64,000 nucleotides of DNA from the NCBI RefSeq assembly GCF_003002815.1, contig NZ_PVTF01000021.1:69798-133797 (forward strand). Reading direction: 5' to 3'. Of the stretch, positions 1-7,668 are shown in pieces (position 1 is the first letter of the stretch; every line of letters begins with the position of its first letter). The notes below the pieces were generated by a model, which saw only the letters and a list, made by a program, of their open reading frames with translations, was not told the origin of the DNA and did no database searches. This stretch comes from Umezawaea tangerina (lineage in GTDB: Bacteria > Actinomycetota > Actinomycetes > Mycobacteriales > Pseudonocardiaceae). A program made the position numbers and the translations under genes.

Positions 1-2772
1 CTCCGGTTCGAGCACCACCCCGGACCGGCACTGGGGACGGGACACGCGCGACCGCGGCTGTCGTGGTGCGTGCCGGAGGCCGAGGAGGGGTTCCGCCAGC
101 GGGCCTACGAGGTGGAGCTCACCCGCGGGACCGGTGCGCCGCGGCGGTTCCGGGTCGAGTCGGCCGACCAGGTGCTGGTCGGGTGGCCGGGCGCGCCGCT
201 GGTGTCGCGGGAACGGGTCGGGGTGCGCGTCCGCGTCCGCGACGACGAGTGGTCCCCGTGGAGCGACCCGACCTGGGTCGAGGCGGGACTGCTGTCCGCC
301 ACCGACTGGACCGCGCGCCTGGTCAGCCCGCGGGCGATCGGTGGGCTGGACGCGCCCGCCCCGATCCTGCGCGGCGAGCTGACCGTGCCCGACGGGGTCG
401 TGTCCGCCCGGCTCTACGCCACCGCGCACGGGGTCTACGTCGCGGGTCTCAACGGCGAGCGCGTCGGCGACCACGTGCTGGCGCCCGGCTGGACCGGCTA
501 CGAGCACCGGCTGCGCTACCAGACCCACGACGTGACCGACCTGGTCCGCCCCGGCGTGAACGTCCTGGAGGTCCTGCTGGGCAACGGCTGGTACCGGGGC
601 AGGCTCGGCTTCGACGGCGGCCGCGCCACCTACGGCGACCGGCTCGCGCTGCTGGCCCAGCTGGAGGTGACCACCGTCGACGGCACCGTGCACGTGCTGG
701 CCACCGACGGCTCGTGGACGGCGTACGAGAGCGGCGTGGTGGCGGACGACCTCTACGACGGGCAGCGCACCGACCTGCGTCCGACGAGCTGGGCAGCCGG
801 GCCGGTGGACGTGCTCGACAGCCGCCTGGACCGGCTGGTCGCCCCGGACGGGCCGCCGGTGCGGGTGACCGCCGTGGTGCCCGCCGTGCTGGTGTGGACG
901 TCCCCGTCCGGCGCGACCCTGGTGGACTTCGGGCAGAACGTCGTCGGCTGGGTCCGGCTGGAGGTCGGCGACCGGGACCTCGCCGACGAGGTGGTGGTGC
1001 GGCACGCGGAGGTGCTGGAGGACGGCGAGTTGGCTGTCCGCCCGCTCCGCTCGGCCCGCGCGACCGACAGCTACGTGGCGGCGCGCGGCCGGGCCGTCCT
1101 GGAGCCCTCGCTGACGTTCCACGGGTTCCGCTACGCGGAGGTGACCGGTGTCCCCGGTCTGCGGGCCGAGGACGTGCGGGCGGTCGTCATCGGGACCGAC
1201 CTGCGCCGCACCGGCTGGTTCGAGTGCTCCGACTACCTGCTGGCCCACCTGCACGACAACGTGGTCTGGAGCGCCCGCGGCAACTTCCTGGACGTGCCGA
1301 CCGACTGCCCGCAGCGCGACGAGCGCCTGGGGTGGACCGGCGACATCCAGGTGTTCGCGCCCACCGCGTGCTTCCTGTTCGACAGCGCGGGTTTCCTCAC
1401 GTCGTGGCTGGCCGACCTCGCCGCGGGCCAGCACGACGACGGCTCGGTGCCGTCGGTCGTGCCCGACGTGCTGCCCGACGCTCCGCGGGCCGCGGCGGGC
1501 TGGGCGGACGCGGCCGTCCTGGTGCCGTGGGTCGTCCACCAGCGCACCGGCGACCTGGCGCTGCTGCGCTCGCAGTGGCCGAGCATGCGGGCCTGGGTGG
1601 ACCACGCGGCGGGGCTCGCGGGGGAGGACGGGCTCTGGTCCGGCGGGTTCCAGTTCGGCGACTGGCTCGACCCCGACGCGCCGCCGGACGACCCGTTCGC
1701 GGCCAAGACCGACCCCGACGTGGTCGCCACCGCGCACCTGGCCCGCTCCGCGCTGCTCGTCGCCGAGTCGGCCGCGCTGCTGGGCGCGCACGAGGCGGCC
1801 GCGCGGTACGCCGCGTTGGCGACGCGGGTGCGGGAGGCGTTCGCCCGCGAGTACGTGACGGCGGCGGGCCGGGTGCTCAGCGACTCGCCGACCGCCTACG
1901 CGTTGGCGCTGGTGTGGGACCTGCTGCCCACCGCCAAGCAGCGCGCCCGTGCGGGCGACCGGCTGGCGGACCTGGTCCGCGGGGCCGGGTTCCGGATCGG
2001 CACCGGGTTCATCGGCACGCCGCTGGTGATGGACGCGCTGACCGCCTCGGGGCACCTCGACGTCGCCTACCGGCTGCTGTCGCAGACCGGGGCCCCGTCC
2101 TGGCTGCACCCGGTCACCATGGGCGCGACCACGGTGTGGGAGCGCTGGGACAGCATGCTGCCCGACGGTCGGGTCAACCCCGGCGAGATGACCTCGTTCA
2201 ACCACTACGCGCTCGGCGCGGTCGCCGACTGGCTGCACCGGACCGTCGCCGGGCTGGCCCCCGCCGGTCCCGGCTACCGCGAGCTGCTGGTCCGCCCCCT
2301 GATCGGCCCCGACCTCACCTGGGCGTCGGCCCGGCACCTCACGCCCTACGGCGCGGCGTCGGTGTCCTGGAGCAGGGCGGACGGGACGCTCGTGCTGGGC
2401 GTGGTCGTCCCGGTCGGCACCACGGCCACCGTGCACGTGCCCGGTCGGCCCGACCCGGTCGTCGTGGGGCACGGCGCCCACGAGTGGACCGTGCCCGACC
2501 CCGTCGCCGCGGACCGGGGTCTGCCCGCCGACGCCACGGTCCGCGACGTGCTCGACCACCGGCCGACGTGGACCGCGGTCGTCGAGGCCGCCGTCGCCGC
2601 CGGAGTCGTGGACGGCGAGGCGCGCGCCGCGGGCAGGCTGCTGCCCCACCTCGGCGCCCCCGCCTCGGCGCTGGTCGCCGCACTCGGGCCCGGCGCGCTC
2701 GCGCCGGTCCCCACCGAGCTCCGGTCGCGCGTGGACGGGCTGCTCGCCCCGCCCGTCGACGCCGACCGCTGA
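1..2772 (+). CDS. Alpha-L-rhamnosidase, GH78 family (5' end outside window)
   Basis: Inverting glycoside hydrolase that removes terminal alpha-L-rhamnose from glycosides or oligosaccharides. The frame is open from base 1, and the first codons already read like a GH78 N-terminus (LRFEHH...RPRLSW...AYEVE), so the true start lies just upstream; the GTG at 70 would cut this conserved segment. In order one sees the N-terminal beta domains, the hallmark segment DCPQRDERLGWTGD near 1305-1346 that opens the (alpha/alpha)6 catalytic barrel, the GDWLDP and WERWDSM active-site segments, and a C-terminal beta domain. No signal peptide can be judged because the start is missing. The stop lies 25 bp before a sugar-binding lipoprotein gene, which suggests one operon for uptake and cleavage of a rhamnosylated sugar. 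Family assignment is firm; the substrate is unknown. Confidence 0.93.
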   Translation, partial: LRFEHHPGPALGTGHARPRLSWCVPEAEEGFRQRAYEVELTRGTGAPRRFRVESADQVLVGWPGAPLVSRERVGVRVRVRDDEWSPWSDPTWVEAGLLSATDWTARLVSPRAIGGLDAPAPILRGELTVPDGVVSARLYATAHGVYVAGLNGERVGDHVLAPGWTGYEHRLRYQTHDVTDLVRPGVNVLEVLLGNGWYRGRLGFDGGRATYGDRLALLAQLEVTTVDGTVHVLATDGSWTAYESGVVADDLYDGQRTDLRPTSWAAGPVDVLDSRLDRLVAPDGPPVRVTAVVPAVLVWTSPSGATLVDFGQNVVGWVRLEVGDRDLADEVVVRHAEVLEDGELAVRPLRSARATDSYVAARGRAVLEPSLTFHGFRYAEVTGVPGLRAEDVRAVVIGTDLRRTGWFECSDYLLAHLHDNVVWSARGNFLDVPTDCPQRDERLGWTGDIQVFAPTACFLFDSAGFLTSWLADLAAGQHDDGSVPSVVPDVLPDAPRAAAGWADAAVLVPWVVHQRTGDLALLRSQWPSMRAWVDHAAGLAGEDGLWSGGFQFGDWLDPDAPPDDPFAAKTDPDVVATAHLARSALLVAESAALLGAHEAAARYAALATRVREAFAREYVTAAGRVLSDSPTAYALALVWDLLPTAKQRARAGDRLADLVRGAGFRIGTGFIGTPLVMDALTASGHLDVAYRLLSQTGAPSWLHPVTMGATTVWERWDSMLPDGRVNPGEMTSFNHYALGAVADWLHRTVAGLAPAGPGYRELLVRPLIGPDLTWASARHLTPYGAASVSWSRADGTLVLGVVVPVGTTATVHVPGRPDPVVVGHGAHEWTVPDPVAADRGLPADATVRDVLDHRPTWTAVVEAAVAAGVVDGEARAAGRLLPHLGAPASALVAALGPGALAPVPTELRSRVDGLLAPPVDADR

Positions 2773-2797
2773 ACCGCACCCGGCCCCGGAGGTCACG

Positions 2798-4120
2798 ATG
2801 AAAGCACTGCCGCCACGCCGACCCCGGTGGACCGTGGTCGCCGCCGTCCTCGTCACGGCTCTCGCCCTGGCCTCGTGCAGTCCCGGTGACCTCGGCTCCG
2901 GCGACGGCAAGGTCTCGTTGACGTTCCTGGTCGACAACTCCGACGCGAGCGTCCGCCCCGCGGAGGGGCTGGCCAAGGCGTTCGGCGAGAAGTACCCGGA
3001 CGTGCAGGTGGAAGTCGAGGTCCGGCCCCAGGGCGGCGAGGGCGACAACGTCGTGAAGACGCGGCTGTCCACCGGGGACATGACCGACGTGTTCCTCTAC
3101 AACTCGGGGTCGCTGCTCCAGGCGCTCAAGCCCGCCGAGACGCTGGTCTCGTTGAAGGGCGAGGGCTTTCTGGCCAACGTCCAGGACACCTTCTTCCCCA
3201 CCGTGTCCGCCGGGGACGGGGTGTTCGGCGTCCCGATCGGCGGCGCCATGGGCGGAGGGGTGCTCTACAACCGGGCCGTCTACAGCAGGCTCGGCCTCCA
3301 GGTGCCCAGGACGTGGGCCGAGTTCATGGCCAACAACGCGAAGATCAAGGCCGCCGGCGTCGCGCCGGTCGTCCAGACCTACCAGGACACCTGGACCTCC
3401 CAGATGTTCGTGCTCGCCGACTACCACAACGTCGCCGCCGCCGAACCGCGCTTCGCCGACGACTACACGGCCAACAGGACGAGCTACGCCAGGTCGCCCG
3501 CCGCGCTCAAGGGCTTCCAACGCCTGCAGGAGGTCCACGACGCCGGGTACCTGTCGCCGGACTTCGCCTCCGCCAAGTACGAGGACGGCCTGCGCCTGCT
3601 CGCGGCGGGGCAGGGCGCCCACTTCCCGATCCTCACGTTCGTCGTCGGCACGCTGGTGGCCAACCACCCGGACAAGGTCGACGACATCGGGTTCTTCGCG
3701 CTGCCCGGTGACGACGCCGCCAAGAACGGCCTCACCGTGTGGACCCCGTCCGGGATCTACATCCCCAAGACCACCGGGGGCGAGAAGCTGGCCGCGGCCA
3801 AGAGGTTCCTCGCCTTCGTCGCGAGCCCCGAGGGCTGCGCGGCGCAGACCAAGGCCTACGCGCCGACCGGCCCGTACGTGGTGAAGGACTGCCCGCTGCC
3901 CGACGACCTGCCGCGCGCGGTGAAGGACATGCTGCCGTACTTCGCCGCCGCGGGCGGCACGACTCCCGCGCTCGAGTTCGTCTCGCCCGTCAAGGGCCCC
4001 GCGCTGGAGCAGATCACCGTCGAGGTCGGGTCCGGCATCCGCTCCGCCGCCGACGGCGCCGCCCTCTACGACCGCGACGTGGAGAAGCAGGCCAAGCAGC
4101 TCGGACTACCGGGTTGGTGA
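2798..4120 (+). CDS. Sugar ABC transporter substrate-binding lipoprotein
   Basis: Extracytoplasmic family-1 solute-binding protein (440 aa) that captures an oligosaccharide for a CUT1-type importer. The N-terminus has arginines, a hydrophobic stretch and the lipobox LASC, with lipidated Cys at residue 27; the next residues are Ser/Gly-rich as in secreted lipoproteins. The body has the usual binding-protein features, such as a YNRAVYSRLGL segment and a late WTPSGIYIPK segment. ATG 2798 is preceded by GGAGGT. The stop overlaps the next gene by four bases (GTGA). The neighbouring GH78 enzyme suggests a rhamnose-containing ligand, which is inference only. Confidence 0.93.
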   Translation: MKALPPRRPRWTVVAAVLVTALALASCSPGDLGSGDGKVSLTFLVDNSDASVRPAEGLAKAFGEKYPDVQVEVEVRPQGGEGDNVVKTRLSTGDMTDVFLYNSGSLLQALKPAETLVSLKGEGFLANVQDTFFPTVSAGDGVFGVPIGGAMGGGVLYNRAVYSRLGLQVPRTWAEFMANNAKIKAAGVAPVVQTYQDTWTSQMFVLADYHNVAAAEPRFADDYTANRTSYARSPAALKGFQRLQEVHDAGYLSPDFASAKYEDGLRLLAAGQGAHFPILTFVVGTLVANHPDKVDDIGFFALPGDDAAKNGLTVWTPSGIYIPKTTGGEKLAAAKRFLAFVASPEGCAAQTKAYAPTGPYVVKDCPLPDDLPRAVKDMLPYFAAAGGTTPALEFVSPVKGPALEQITVEVGSGIRSAADGAALYDRDVEKQAKQLGLPGW

Positions 4121-5004
4121 GCGGGGTGGCGATCGCGCGCCGACACCGGGCCGGGTCGGTGTACCCGCACTGGTTCTACCTGCCCGCCGCGGTGGTCTAC
4201 GGGACGCTCTTCCTGGCGCCGACGGTCGCGTCGTTCTACTTCAGCCTCACCAGGTGGACGCTGTTCGACCACGAGTTCATCGGCCTGGAGAACTTCGCGG
4301 TGCTCTTCCGGGAACCCGCCCTGGTCAAGGGGATGACGAACACCGCGGTCTACGCGGTGGTCACCTCCGGTCTCAAGGTCGTGCTCGGGCTGCCGCTGGC
4401 GGTGCTGCTCACCTCCGACGTGGTCGGCCGCGCCTACCTGCGCTCGGTGGTGTTCTTCCCGGTCCTGGTCAGCACCATAGGGGTGGGCATCACCTTCACC
4501 GTCCTGATGCGGCCGGGCGACGGGCTGATCAACGACGGGCTCGCCGCCATCGGGATCAAGGGGCCCGCTTGGCTGACCGACCCGTCCTACGCGCTGCTGT
4601 CGGTGGCGCTGGTCGACGTGTGGAAGGGGGTCGGGCTCGCGACGCTGATCTACATCGCCGGGATCGTGTCGATCCCGCGCGAGTACTTCGAGGCCGCCAC
4701 GGTGGACGGCGCGGGCCGGTTCGCCGCCTTCTGGCACGTCCTGCTGCCGTTGTGCAGGCCGGCGACGGTCACGGTCGTCATCCTGTCGCTGATCGGCGGG
4801 CTGCGGTCGTTCGACCTGATCTGGACCATGACACGCGGCGGCCCCGGCTTCACCTCCGACGTGATCGCGTCGGTGATCTACAAGCAGTACCAGGCCGGGT
4901 TCTACGGGCTGTCCACCGCGGGCAACGTCGTGCTGTTCCTGGTGGTGACGGTGGTCGTGCTGCCGCTCTCGCTGCTGCTGGGCCGCAAGCAGGTCGAGCT
5001 GTGA
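4117..5004 (+). CDS. Sugar ABC transporter permease (MalF-like)
   Basis: Inner-membrane subunit (295 aa) of a CUT1 carbohydrate importer. GTG 4117 overlaps the binding-protein stop (GTGA), typical of translational coupling; longer versions of this frame would run inside the upstream gene and are not supported. Several hydrophobic helices are visible, starting with FYLPAAVVYGTLFLAPTVA. The EAA loop that contacts the ATPase is readable as EYFEAATVDGAGRFAAFWHV, followed by LPLCRP. The stop overlaps the second permease by four bases. No ATPase gene accompanies the operon, as is common in actinomycetes where one MsiK-type ATPase energises many importers. Confidence 0.92.
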   Translation: MSGVAIARRHRAGSVYPHWFYLPAAVVYGTLFLAPTVASFYFSLTRWTLFDHEFIGLENFAVLFREPALVKGMTNTAVYAVVTSGLKVVLGLPLAVLLTSDVVGRAYLRSVVFFPVLVSTIGVGITFTVLMRPGDGLINDGLAAIGIKGPAWLTDPSYALLSVALVDVWKGVGLATLIYIAGIVSIPREYFEAATVDGAGRFAAFWHVLLPLCRPATVTVVILSLIGGLRSFDLIWTMTRGGPGFTSDVIASVIYKQYQAGFYGLSTAGNVVLFLVVTVVVLPLSLLLGRKQVEL

Positions 5005-5828
5005 GGCCGCGCGGCAGGCACGTGCTGGGCGGCACCGCGATCCTGGTGTCCGCAGTGGTGTTCCTGGTGCCGTTCGCGTTCGTCGTGCTCACCGCGTTCA
5101 AGGACCGCGCCCAGGCCGCCGAGCTCGACTTCTCCTGGCCGCACCAGTTCCGGTTCGCGCGCAACCTCGTCGAGGTCGTCACCGCCCGCGACTACACGCT
5201 GGTCATCGCGTTCGCGAACAGCGCGATCCTCACCGTCGCCAGCGTGGCGGTCATGGTCGTGCTCGCGGCGATGACCGCGTTCGTGCTGCAACGCCGCCCG
5301 AGCCGGTGGACGCGGCTGGTCGACTTCCTCGTGCTGTCCGGCCTGATCATCCCGCCCGCCGTCGTGCCGACCATCCGGGTGCTACAAGGCCTCGGGCTGT
5401 TCCGAACGATGACCGGGCTGATCCTGGTCGAGGTGGCGTTCGGCCTGTCGTTCTGCGTCCTGCTGTTCCGCAACTTCCTCGCCACCGTGCCGCGCGAGCT
5501 CGACGACTCCGCCGTCATCGACGGCGCGGGCCCGCTGCGGGTGTTCTTCCTGGTCGTCTTCCCGCTGATGCGCTCGGTCGCGGTCACGGCCGTCCTGGTG
5601 CAGTCGGTGGTGGTGTACAACGACTTCACCAACCCGCTGTACTTCCTGCCGGGCGACCGGAACGTGACCGTGCAGCTGACGCTGTACAACTTCCAGAGCC
5701 AGTACGGCACCCAGTACAACCTGCTGTTCACCAACATCCTGCTGATCACGGTGCCGCCGCTGCTGGCGTTCCTGGTCGCCAACCGCCGGATCGTGGCGGG
5801 CATGACGGCGGGCGCGGTGAAGGGCTGA
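5001..5828 (+). CDS. Sugar ABC transporter permease (MalG-like)
   Basis: Second membrane subunit (275 aa) of the same importer. GTG 5001 overlaps the preceding stop (GTGA), which fixes the start. The N-terminal helix (GGTAILVSAVVFLVPFAFVV) and further hydrophobic segments follow. The EAA loop reads ELDDSAVIDGAGPLRVFFLV before FPLMRS, and the C-terminus ends RRIVAGMTAGAVKG, typical of MalG-type permeases. It is the last gene of the operon; the next gene is 95 bp downstream and belongs to a different transporter class. Confidence 0.92.
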   Translation: MRPRGRHVLGGTAILVSAVVFLVPFAFVVLTAFKDRAQAAELDFSWPHQFRFARNLVEVVTARDYTLVIAFANSAILTVASVAVMVVLAAMTAFVLQRRPSRWTRLVDFLVLSGLIIPPAVVPTIRVLQGLGLFRTMTGLILVEVAFGLSFCVLLFRNFLATVPRELDDSAVIDGAGPLRVFFLVVFPLMRSVAVTAVLVQSVVVYNDFTNPLYFLPGDRNVTVQLTLYNFQSQYGTQYNLLFTNILLITVPPLLAFLVANRRIVAGMTAGAVKG

Positions 5829-5914
5829 AACCGGTCTGAACCGCGGTGCAACCGCGCTGAACCCCCGACCGCGCACGCTTCCCGTGCCGTGGCCACCAGG
5901 GCCACCACCACGGG
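5829..5914 (+). promoter_or_regulatory. Phased AACC repeats and RBS-proximal hairpin upstream of drrA-like gene
   Basis: AACC motifs begin at 5829, 5839, 5850 and 5860, roughly one helical turn apart; the second and third sit in matching GAACCGCG/CAACCGCG units exactly 11 bp apart. Further down, nested inverted repeats CCCGTG (5881-5886) with CACGGG (5909-5914) and GTGGCC (5889-5894) with GGCCAC (5900-5905) form a hairpin ending just before the GGAGGAGGG ribosome site of the gene at 5924. The symmetry is seen directly; a regulatory role is inferred. Confidence 0.4.
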
Positions 5915-5923
5915 AGGAGGGAC

Positions 5924-6883
5924 GTGACCACCACCGCGCCCCAACCGGCGGTCCGGGCCACCGGGCTGCGCAAGTCGTTCGGTGACCACGTCGTGCTCGA
6001 CGGCATCGACCTGGAGGTCGCGCAGGGCGCGGTCTTCGCCCTGCTCGGCCCCAACGGGGCGGGCAAGACGACGACCGTGCAGATCCTGTCCACGCTGATC
6101 CGCCCCGACGGCGGCGACGTCCTGGTCGCGGGCCGCGACCTGGCCCGCGACCCCGAGGGGATCCGCGCGGCGATCGGCGTCACCGGGCAGTTCTCGGCCG
6201 TGGACGACCTGCTCACCGGCCGGGAGAACCTGGTGCTGATGGCGGACCTGCGCCACCTCGGCCGGGCCGCGGGACGGCGCCGCGCCGACGAGCTGCTGGC
6301 CCGCTTCGACCTCGTCGAGGCCGCCGGGAAGCCTGCCGCCACCTACTCCGGCGGCATGCGGCGTCGGCTCGACCTGGCCATGACGCTGGTCGGCGACCCG
6401 AGGGTGATCTTCCTCGACGAGCCGACGACCGGCCTCGACCCGCGCAGCCGCCGCACGACGTGGCAGGTCATCCGCGGTCTCGTCGCCGACGGCGTCACCA
6501 TCTTCCTCACCACCCAGTACCTGGAGGAGGCCGACGAGCTGGCCGACCGGGTCGCGGTCCTCGACCACGGCCGGGTGGTCGCCGAGGGCACCCCGGACGA
6601 GCTCAAGCGCCGCGTCCCCGGCGGTCACGTGCTGCTGCGGTTCGCCGACACCACGGCGCTCGCCGCGGCCGCCGCGGTCCTCGGCGACGCGCCCCGAGAC
6701 GAGGACGAGCTCACCCTCCAGGTCGCGGGCGACGGCGGCGTCCGGGCGTTGCGGGACCTGCTCGGCGGCCTCGACCACGCGGGGGTGGAGGTGGCCGAGC
6801 TGTCGATCCACACCCCCGACCTCGACGACGTCTTCCTCGCCCTCACCGGGCAGGCGACGACCGTGAAGGAGAGCGTCCGATGA
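5924..6883 (+). CDS. drrA: ABC transporter ATPase, DrrA-type drug efflux
   Basis: Cytoplasmic ATPase subunit (319 aa) of an ABC-2 exporter of the daunorubicin-resistance DrrA family. Visible motifs in order are Walker A GPNGAGKTTT, Q-loop TGQFSAVDDLLTG, signature YSGGMRRRLDLAM, Walker B VIFLDEPTTGLDP, and the switch segment TTQYLEEADEL. A C-terminal regulatory extension follows, as in DrrA. GTG 5924 has a strong GGGAGGAGGG ribosome site. The stop overlaps the permease start (ATGA), so the two are coupled. It could export the polyketide made by the adjacent cluster, but cluster membership is inference because a regulator, a helicase and a TetR gene intervene before the PKS. Confidence 0.88.
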   Translation: MTTTAPQPAVRATGLRKSFGDHVVLDGIDLEVAQGAVFALLGPNGAGKTTTVQILSTLIRPDGGDVLVAGRDLARDPEGIRAAIGVTGQFSAVDDLLTGRENLVLMADLRHLGRAAGRRRADELLARFDLVEAAGKPAATYSGGMRRRLDLAMTLVGDPRVIFLDEPTTGLDPRSRRTTWQVIRGLVADGVTIFLTTQYLEEADELADRVAVLDHGRVVAEGTPDELKRRVPGGHVLLRFADTTALAAAAAVLGDAPRDEDELTLQVAGDGGVRALRDLLGGLDHAGVEVAELSIHTPDLDDVFLALTGQATTVKESVR

Positions 6884-7668
6884 GCACGTTCCCGCACGCC
6901 GTGAACGACTCGGCGACGATGCTGCGGCGCAACCTGAGGCACCTGCGGCGCTACCCGGCGATGGTGATGATGTCGCTGGGGGTGCCGATCGTGATGCTGC
7001 TGCTCTTCGTCGGCGTGTTCGGCAGCGCCATGGGGGCGGGCGTCACCGGTGCCGTGCACGACGGCGACTACATCGACTACCTGGTGCCCGGCATCGTCCT
7101 GATGACCGCGGGCTACGGGTCGCAGTCGACGGCGCTGGCGGTGAACAGGGACATGACCGAGGGCATCATCGCCCGGTTCCGCACGATGCCCGTCTTCCGC
7201 GCCTCGGTGCTCGTCGGGCACGTCGGCGCGGCGGTGATCCGGACGGTGGCGAGCGCCGTGCTGGTCGTGCTCGTCGCGCTGCTGCTGGGGTTCCGGCCTG
7301 CCGCAGACCCGGTCGGGTGGCTCGCGGCGGCCGGTCTGCTCGTGCTGCTCGTCCTCGCGCTCACCTGGCTGGCCGTCGCGATCGGCCTCGCCGCCCGCAA
7401 CGCCGAGGGCACCAGCGGGTTCGTGCTCGTGGTCCAGGTCCTGCCGTTCCTCAGCAGCGCGTTCGTGCCGCCGGACTCGATGTCGGGACCGGTGCGCTGG
7501 TTCGCGGCGAACGAGCCCTTCACGCCGGTCATCGACACGCTGCGGGGCCTGCTGGCGGGCACACCCGTCGGCGGCAGCGCCGCCGTGGCCGTGGCGTGGT
7601 GCGTCGGCCTCGCGGTGGTCGGCTACCTCTGGGCTCGGGCGCTGTTCAGGCGGGATCCCGTGCGGTAG
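6880..7668 (+). CDS. drrB: ABC-2 type transporter permease, DrrB-type
   Basis: Membrane partner (262 aa) of the preceding ATPase. ATG 6880 overlaps the ATPase stop (ATGA). An N-terminal amphipathic segment (RRNLRHLRRYPAMVMM) leads into about six hydrophobic helices, including VPIVMLLLFVGVFGSAMGAG, GHVGAAVIRTVASAVLVVL and WLAVAIGLAARNAEG, the arrangement of ABC-2/DrrB permeases. The segment PFTPVIDTLRGLLAGTPVG near the C-terminus is typical of the family. Its last 23 bases overlap the 3' end of the convergent regulator gene, so the two transcription units run into each other without a terminator. Confidence 0.88.
   Translation: MSTFPHAVNDSATMLRRNLRHLRRYPAMVMMSLGVPIVMLLLFVGVFGSAMGAGVTGAVHDGDYIDYLVPGIVLMTAGYGSQSTALAVNRDMTEGIIARFRTMPVFRASVLVGHVGAAVIRTVASAVLVVLVALLLGFRPAADPVGWLAAAGLLVLLVLALTWLAVAIGLAARNAEGTSGFVLVVQVLPFLSSAFVPPDSMSGPVRWFAANEPFTPVIDTLRGLLAGTPVGGSAAVAVAWCVGLAVVGYLWARALFRRDPVR

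Noticed and set aside
63-2801. Open frame on the + strand in a different phase over the rhamnosidase
   Set aside because: Low-complexity Arg/Gly/Ala translation; the GH78 frame holds the family motifs and continues to the window edge.
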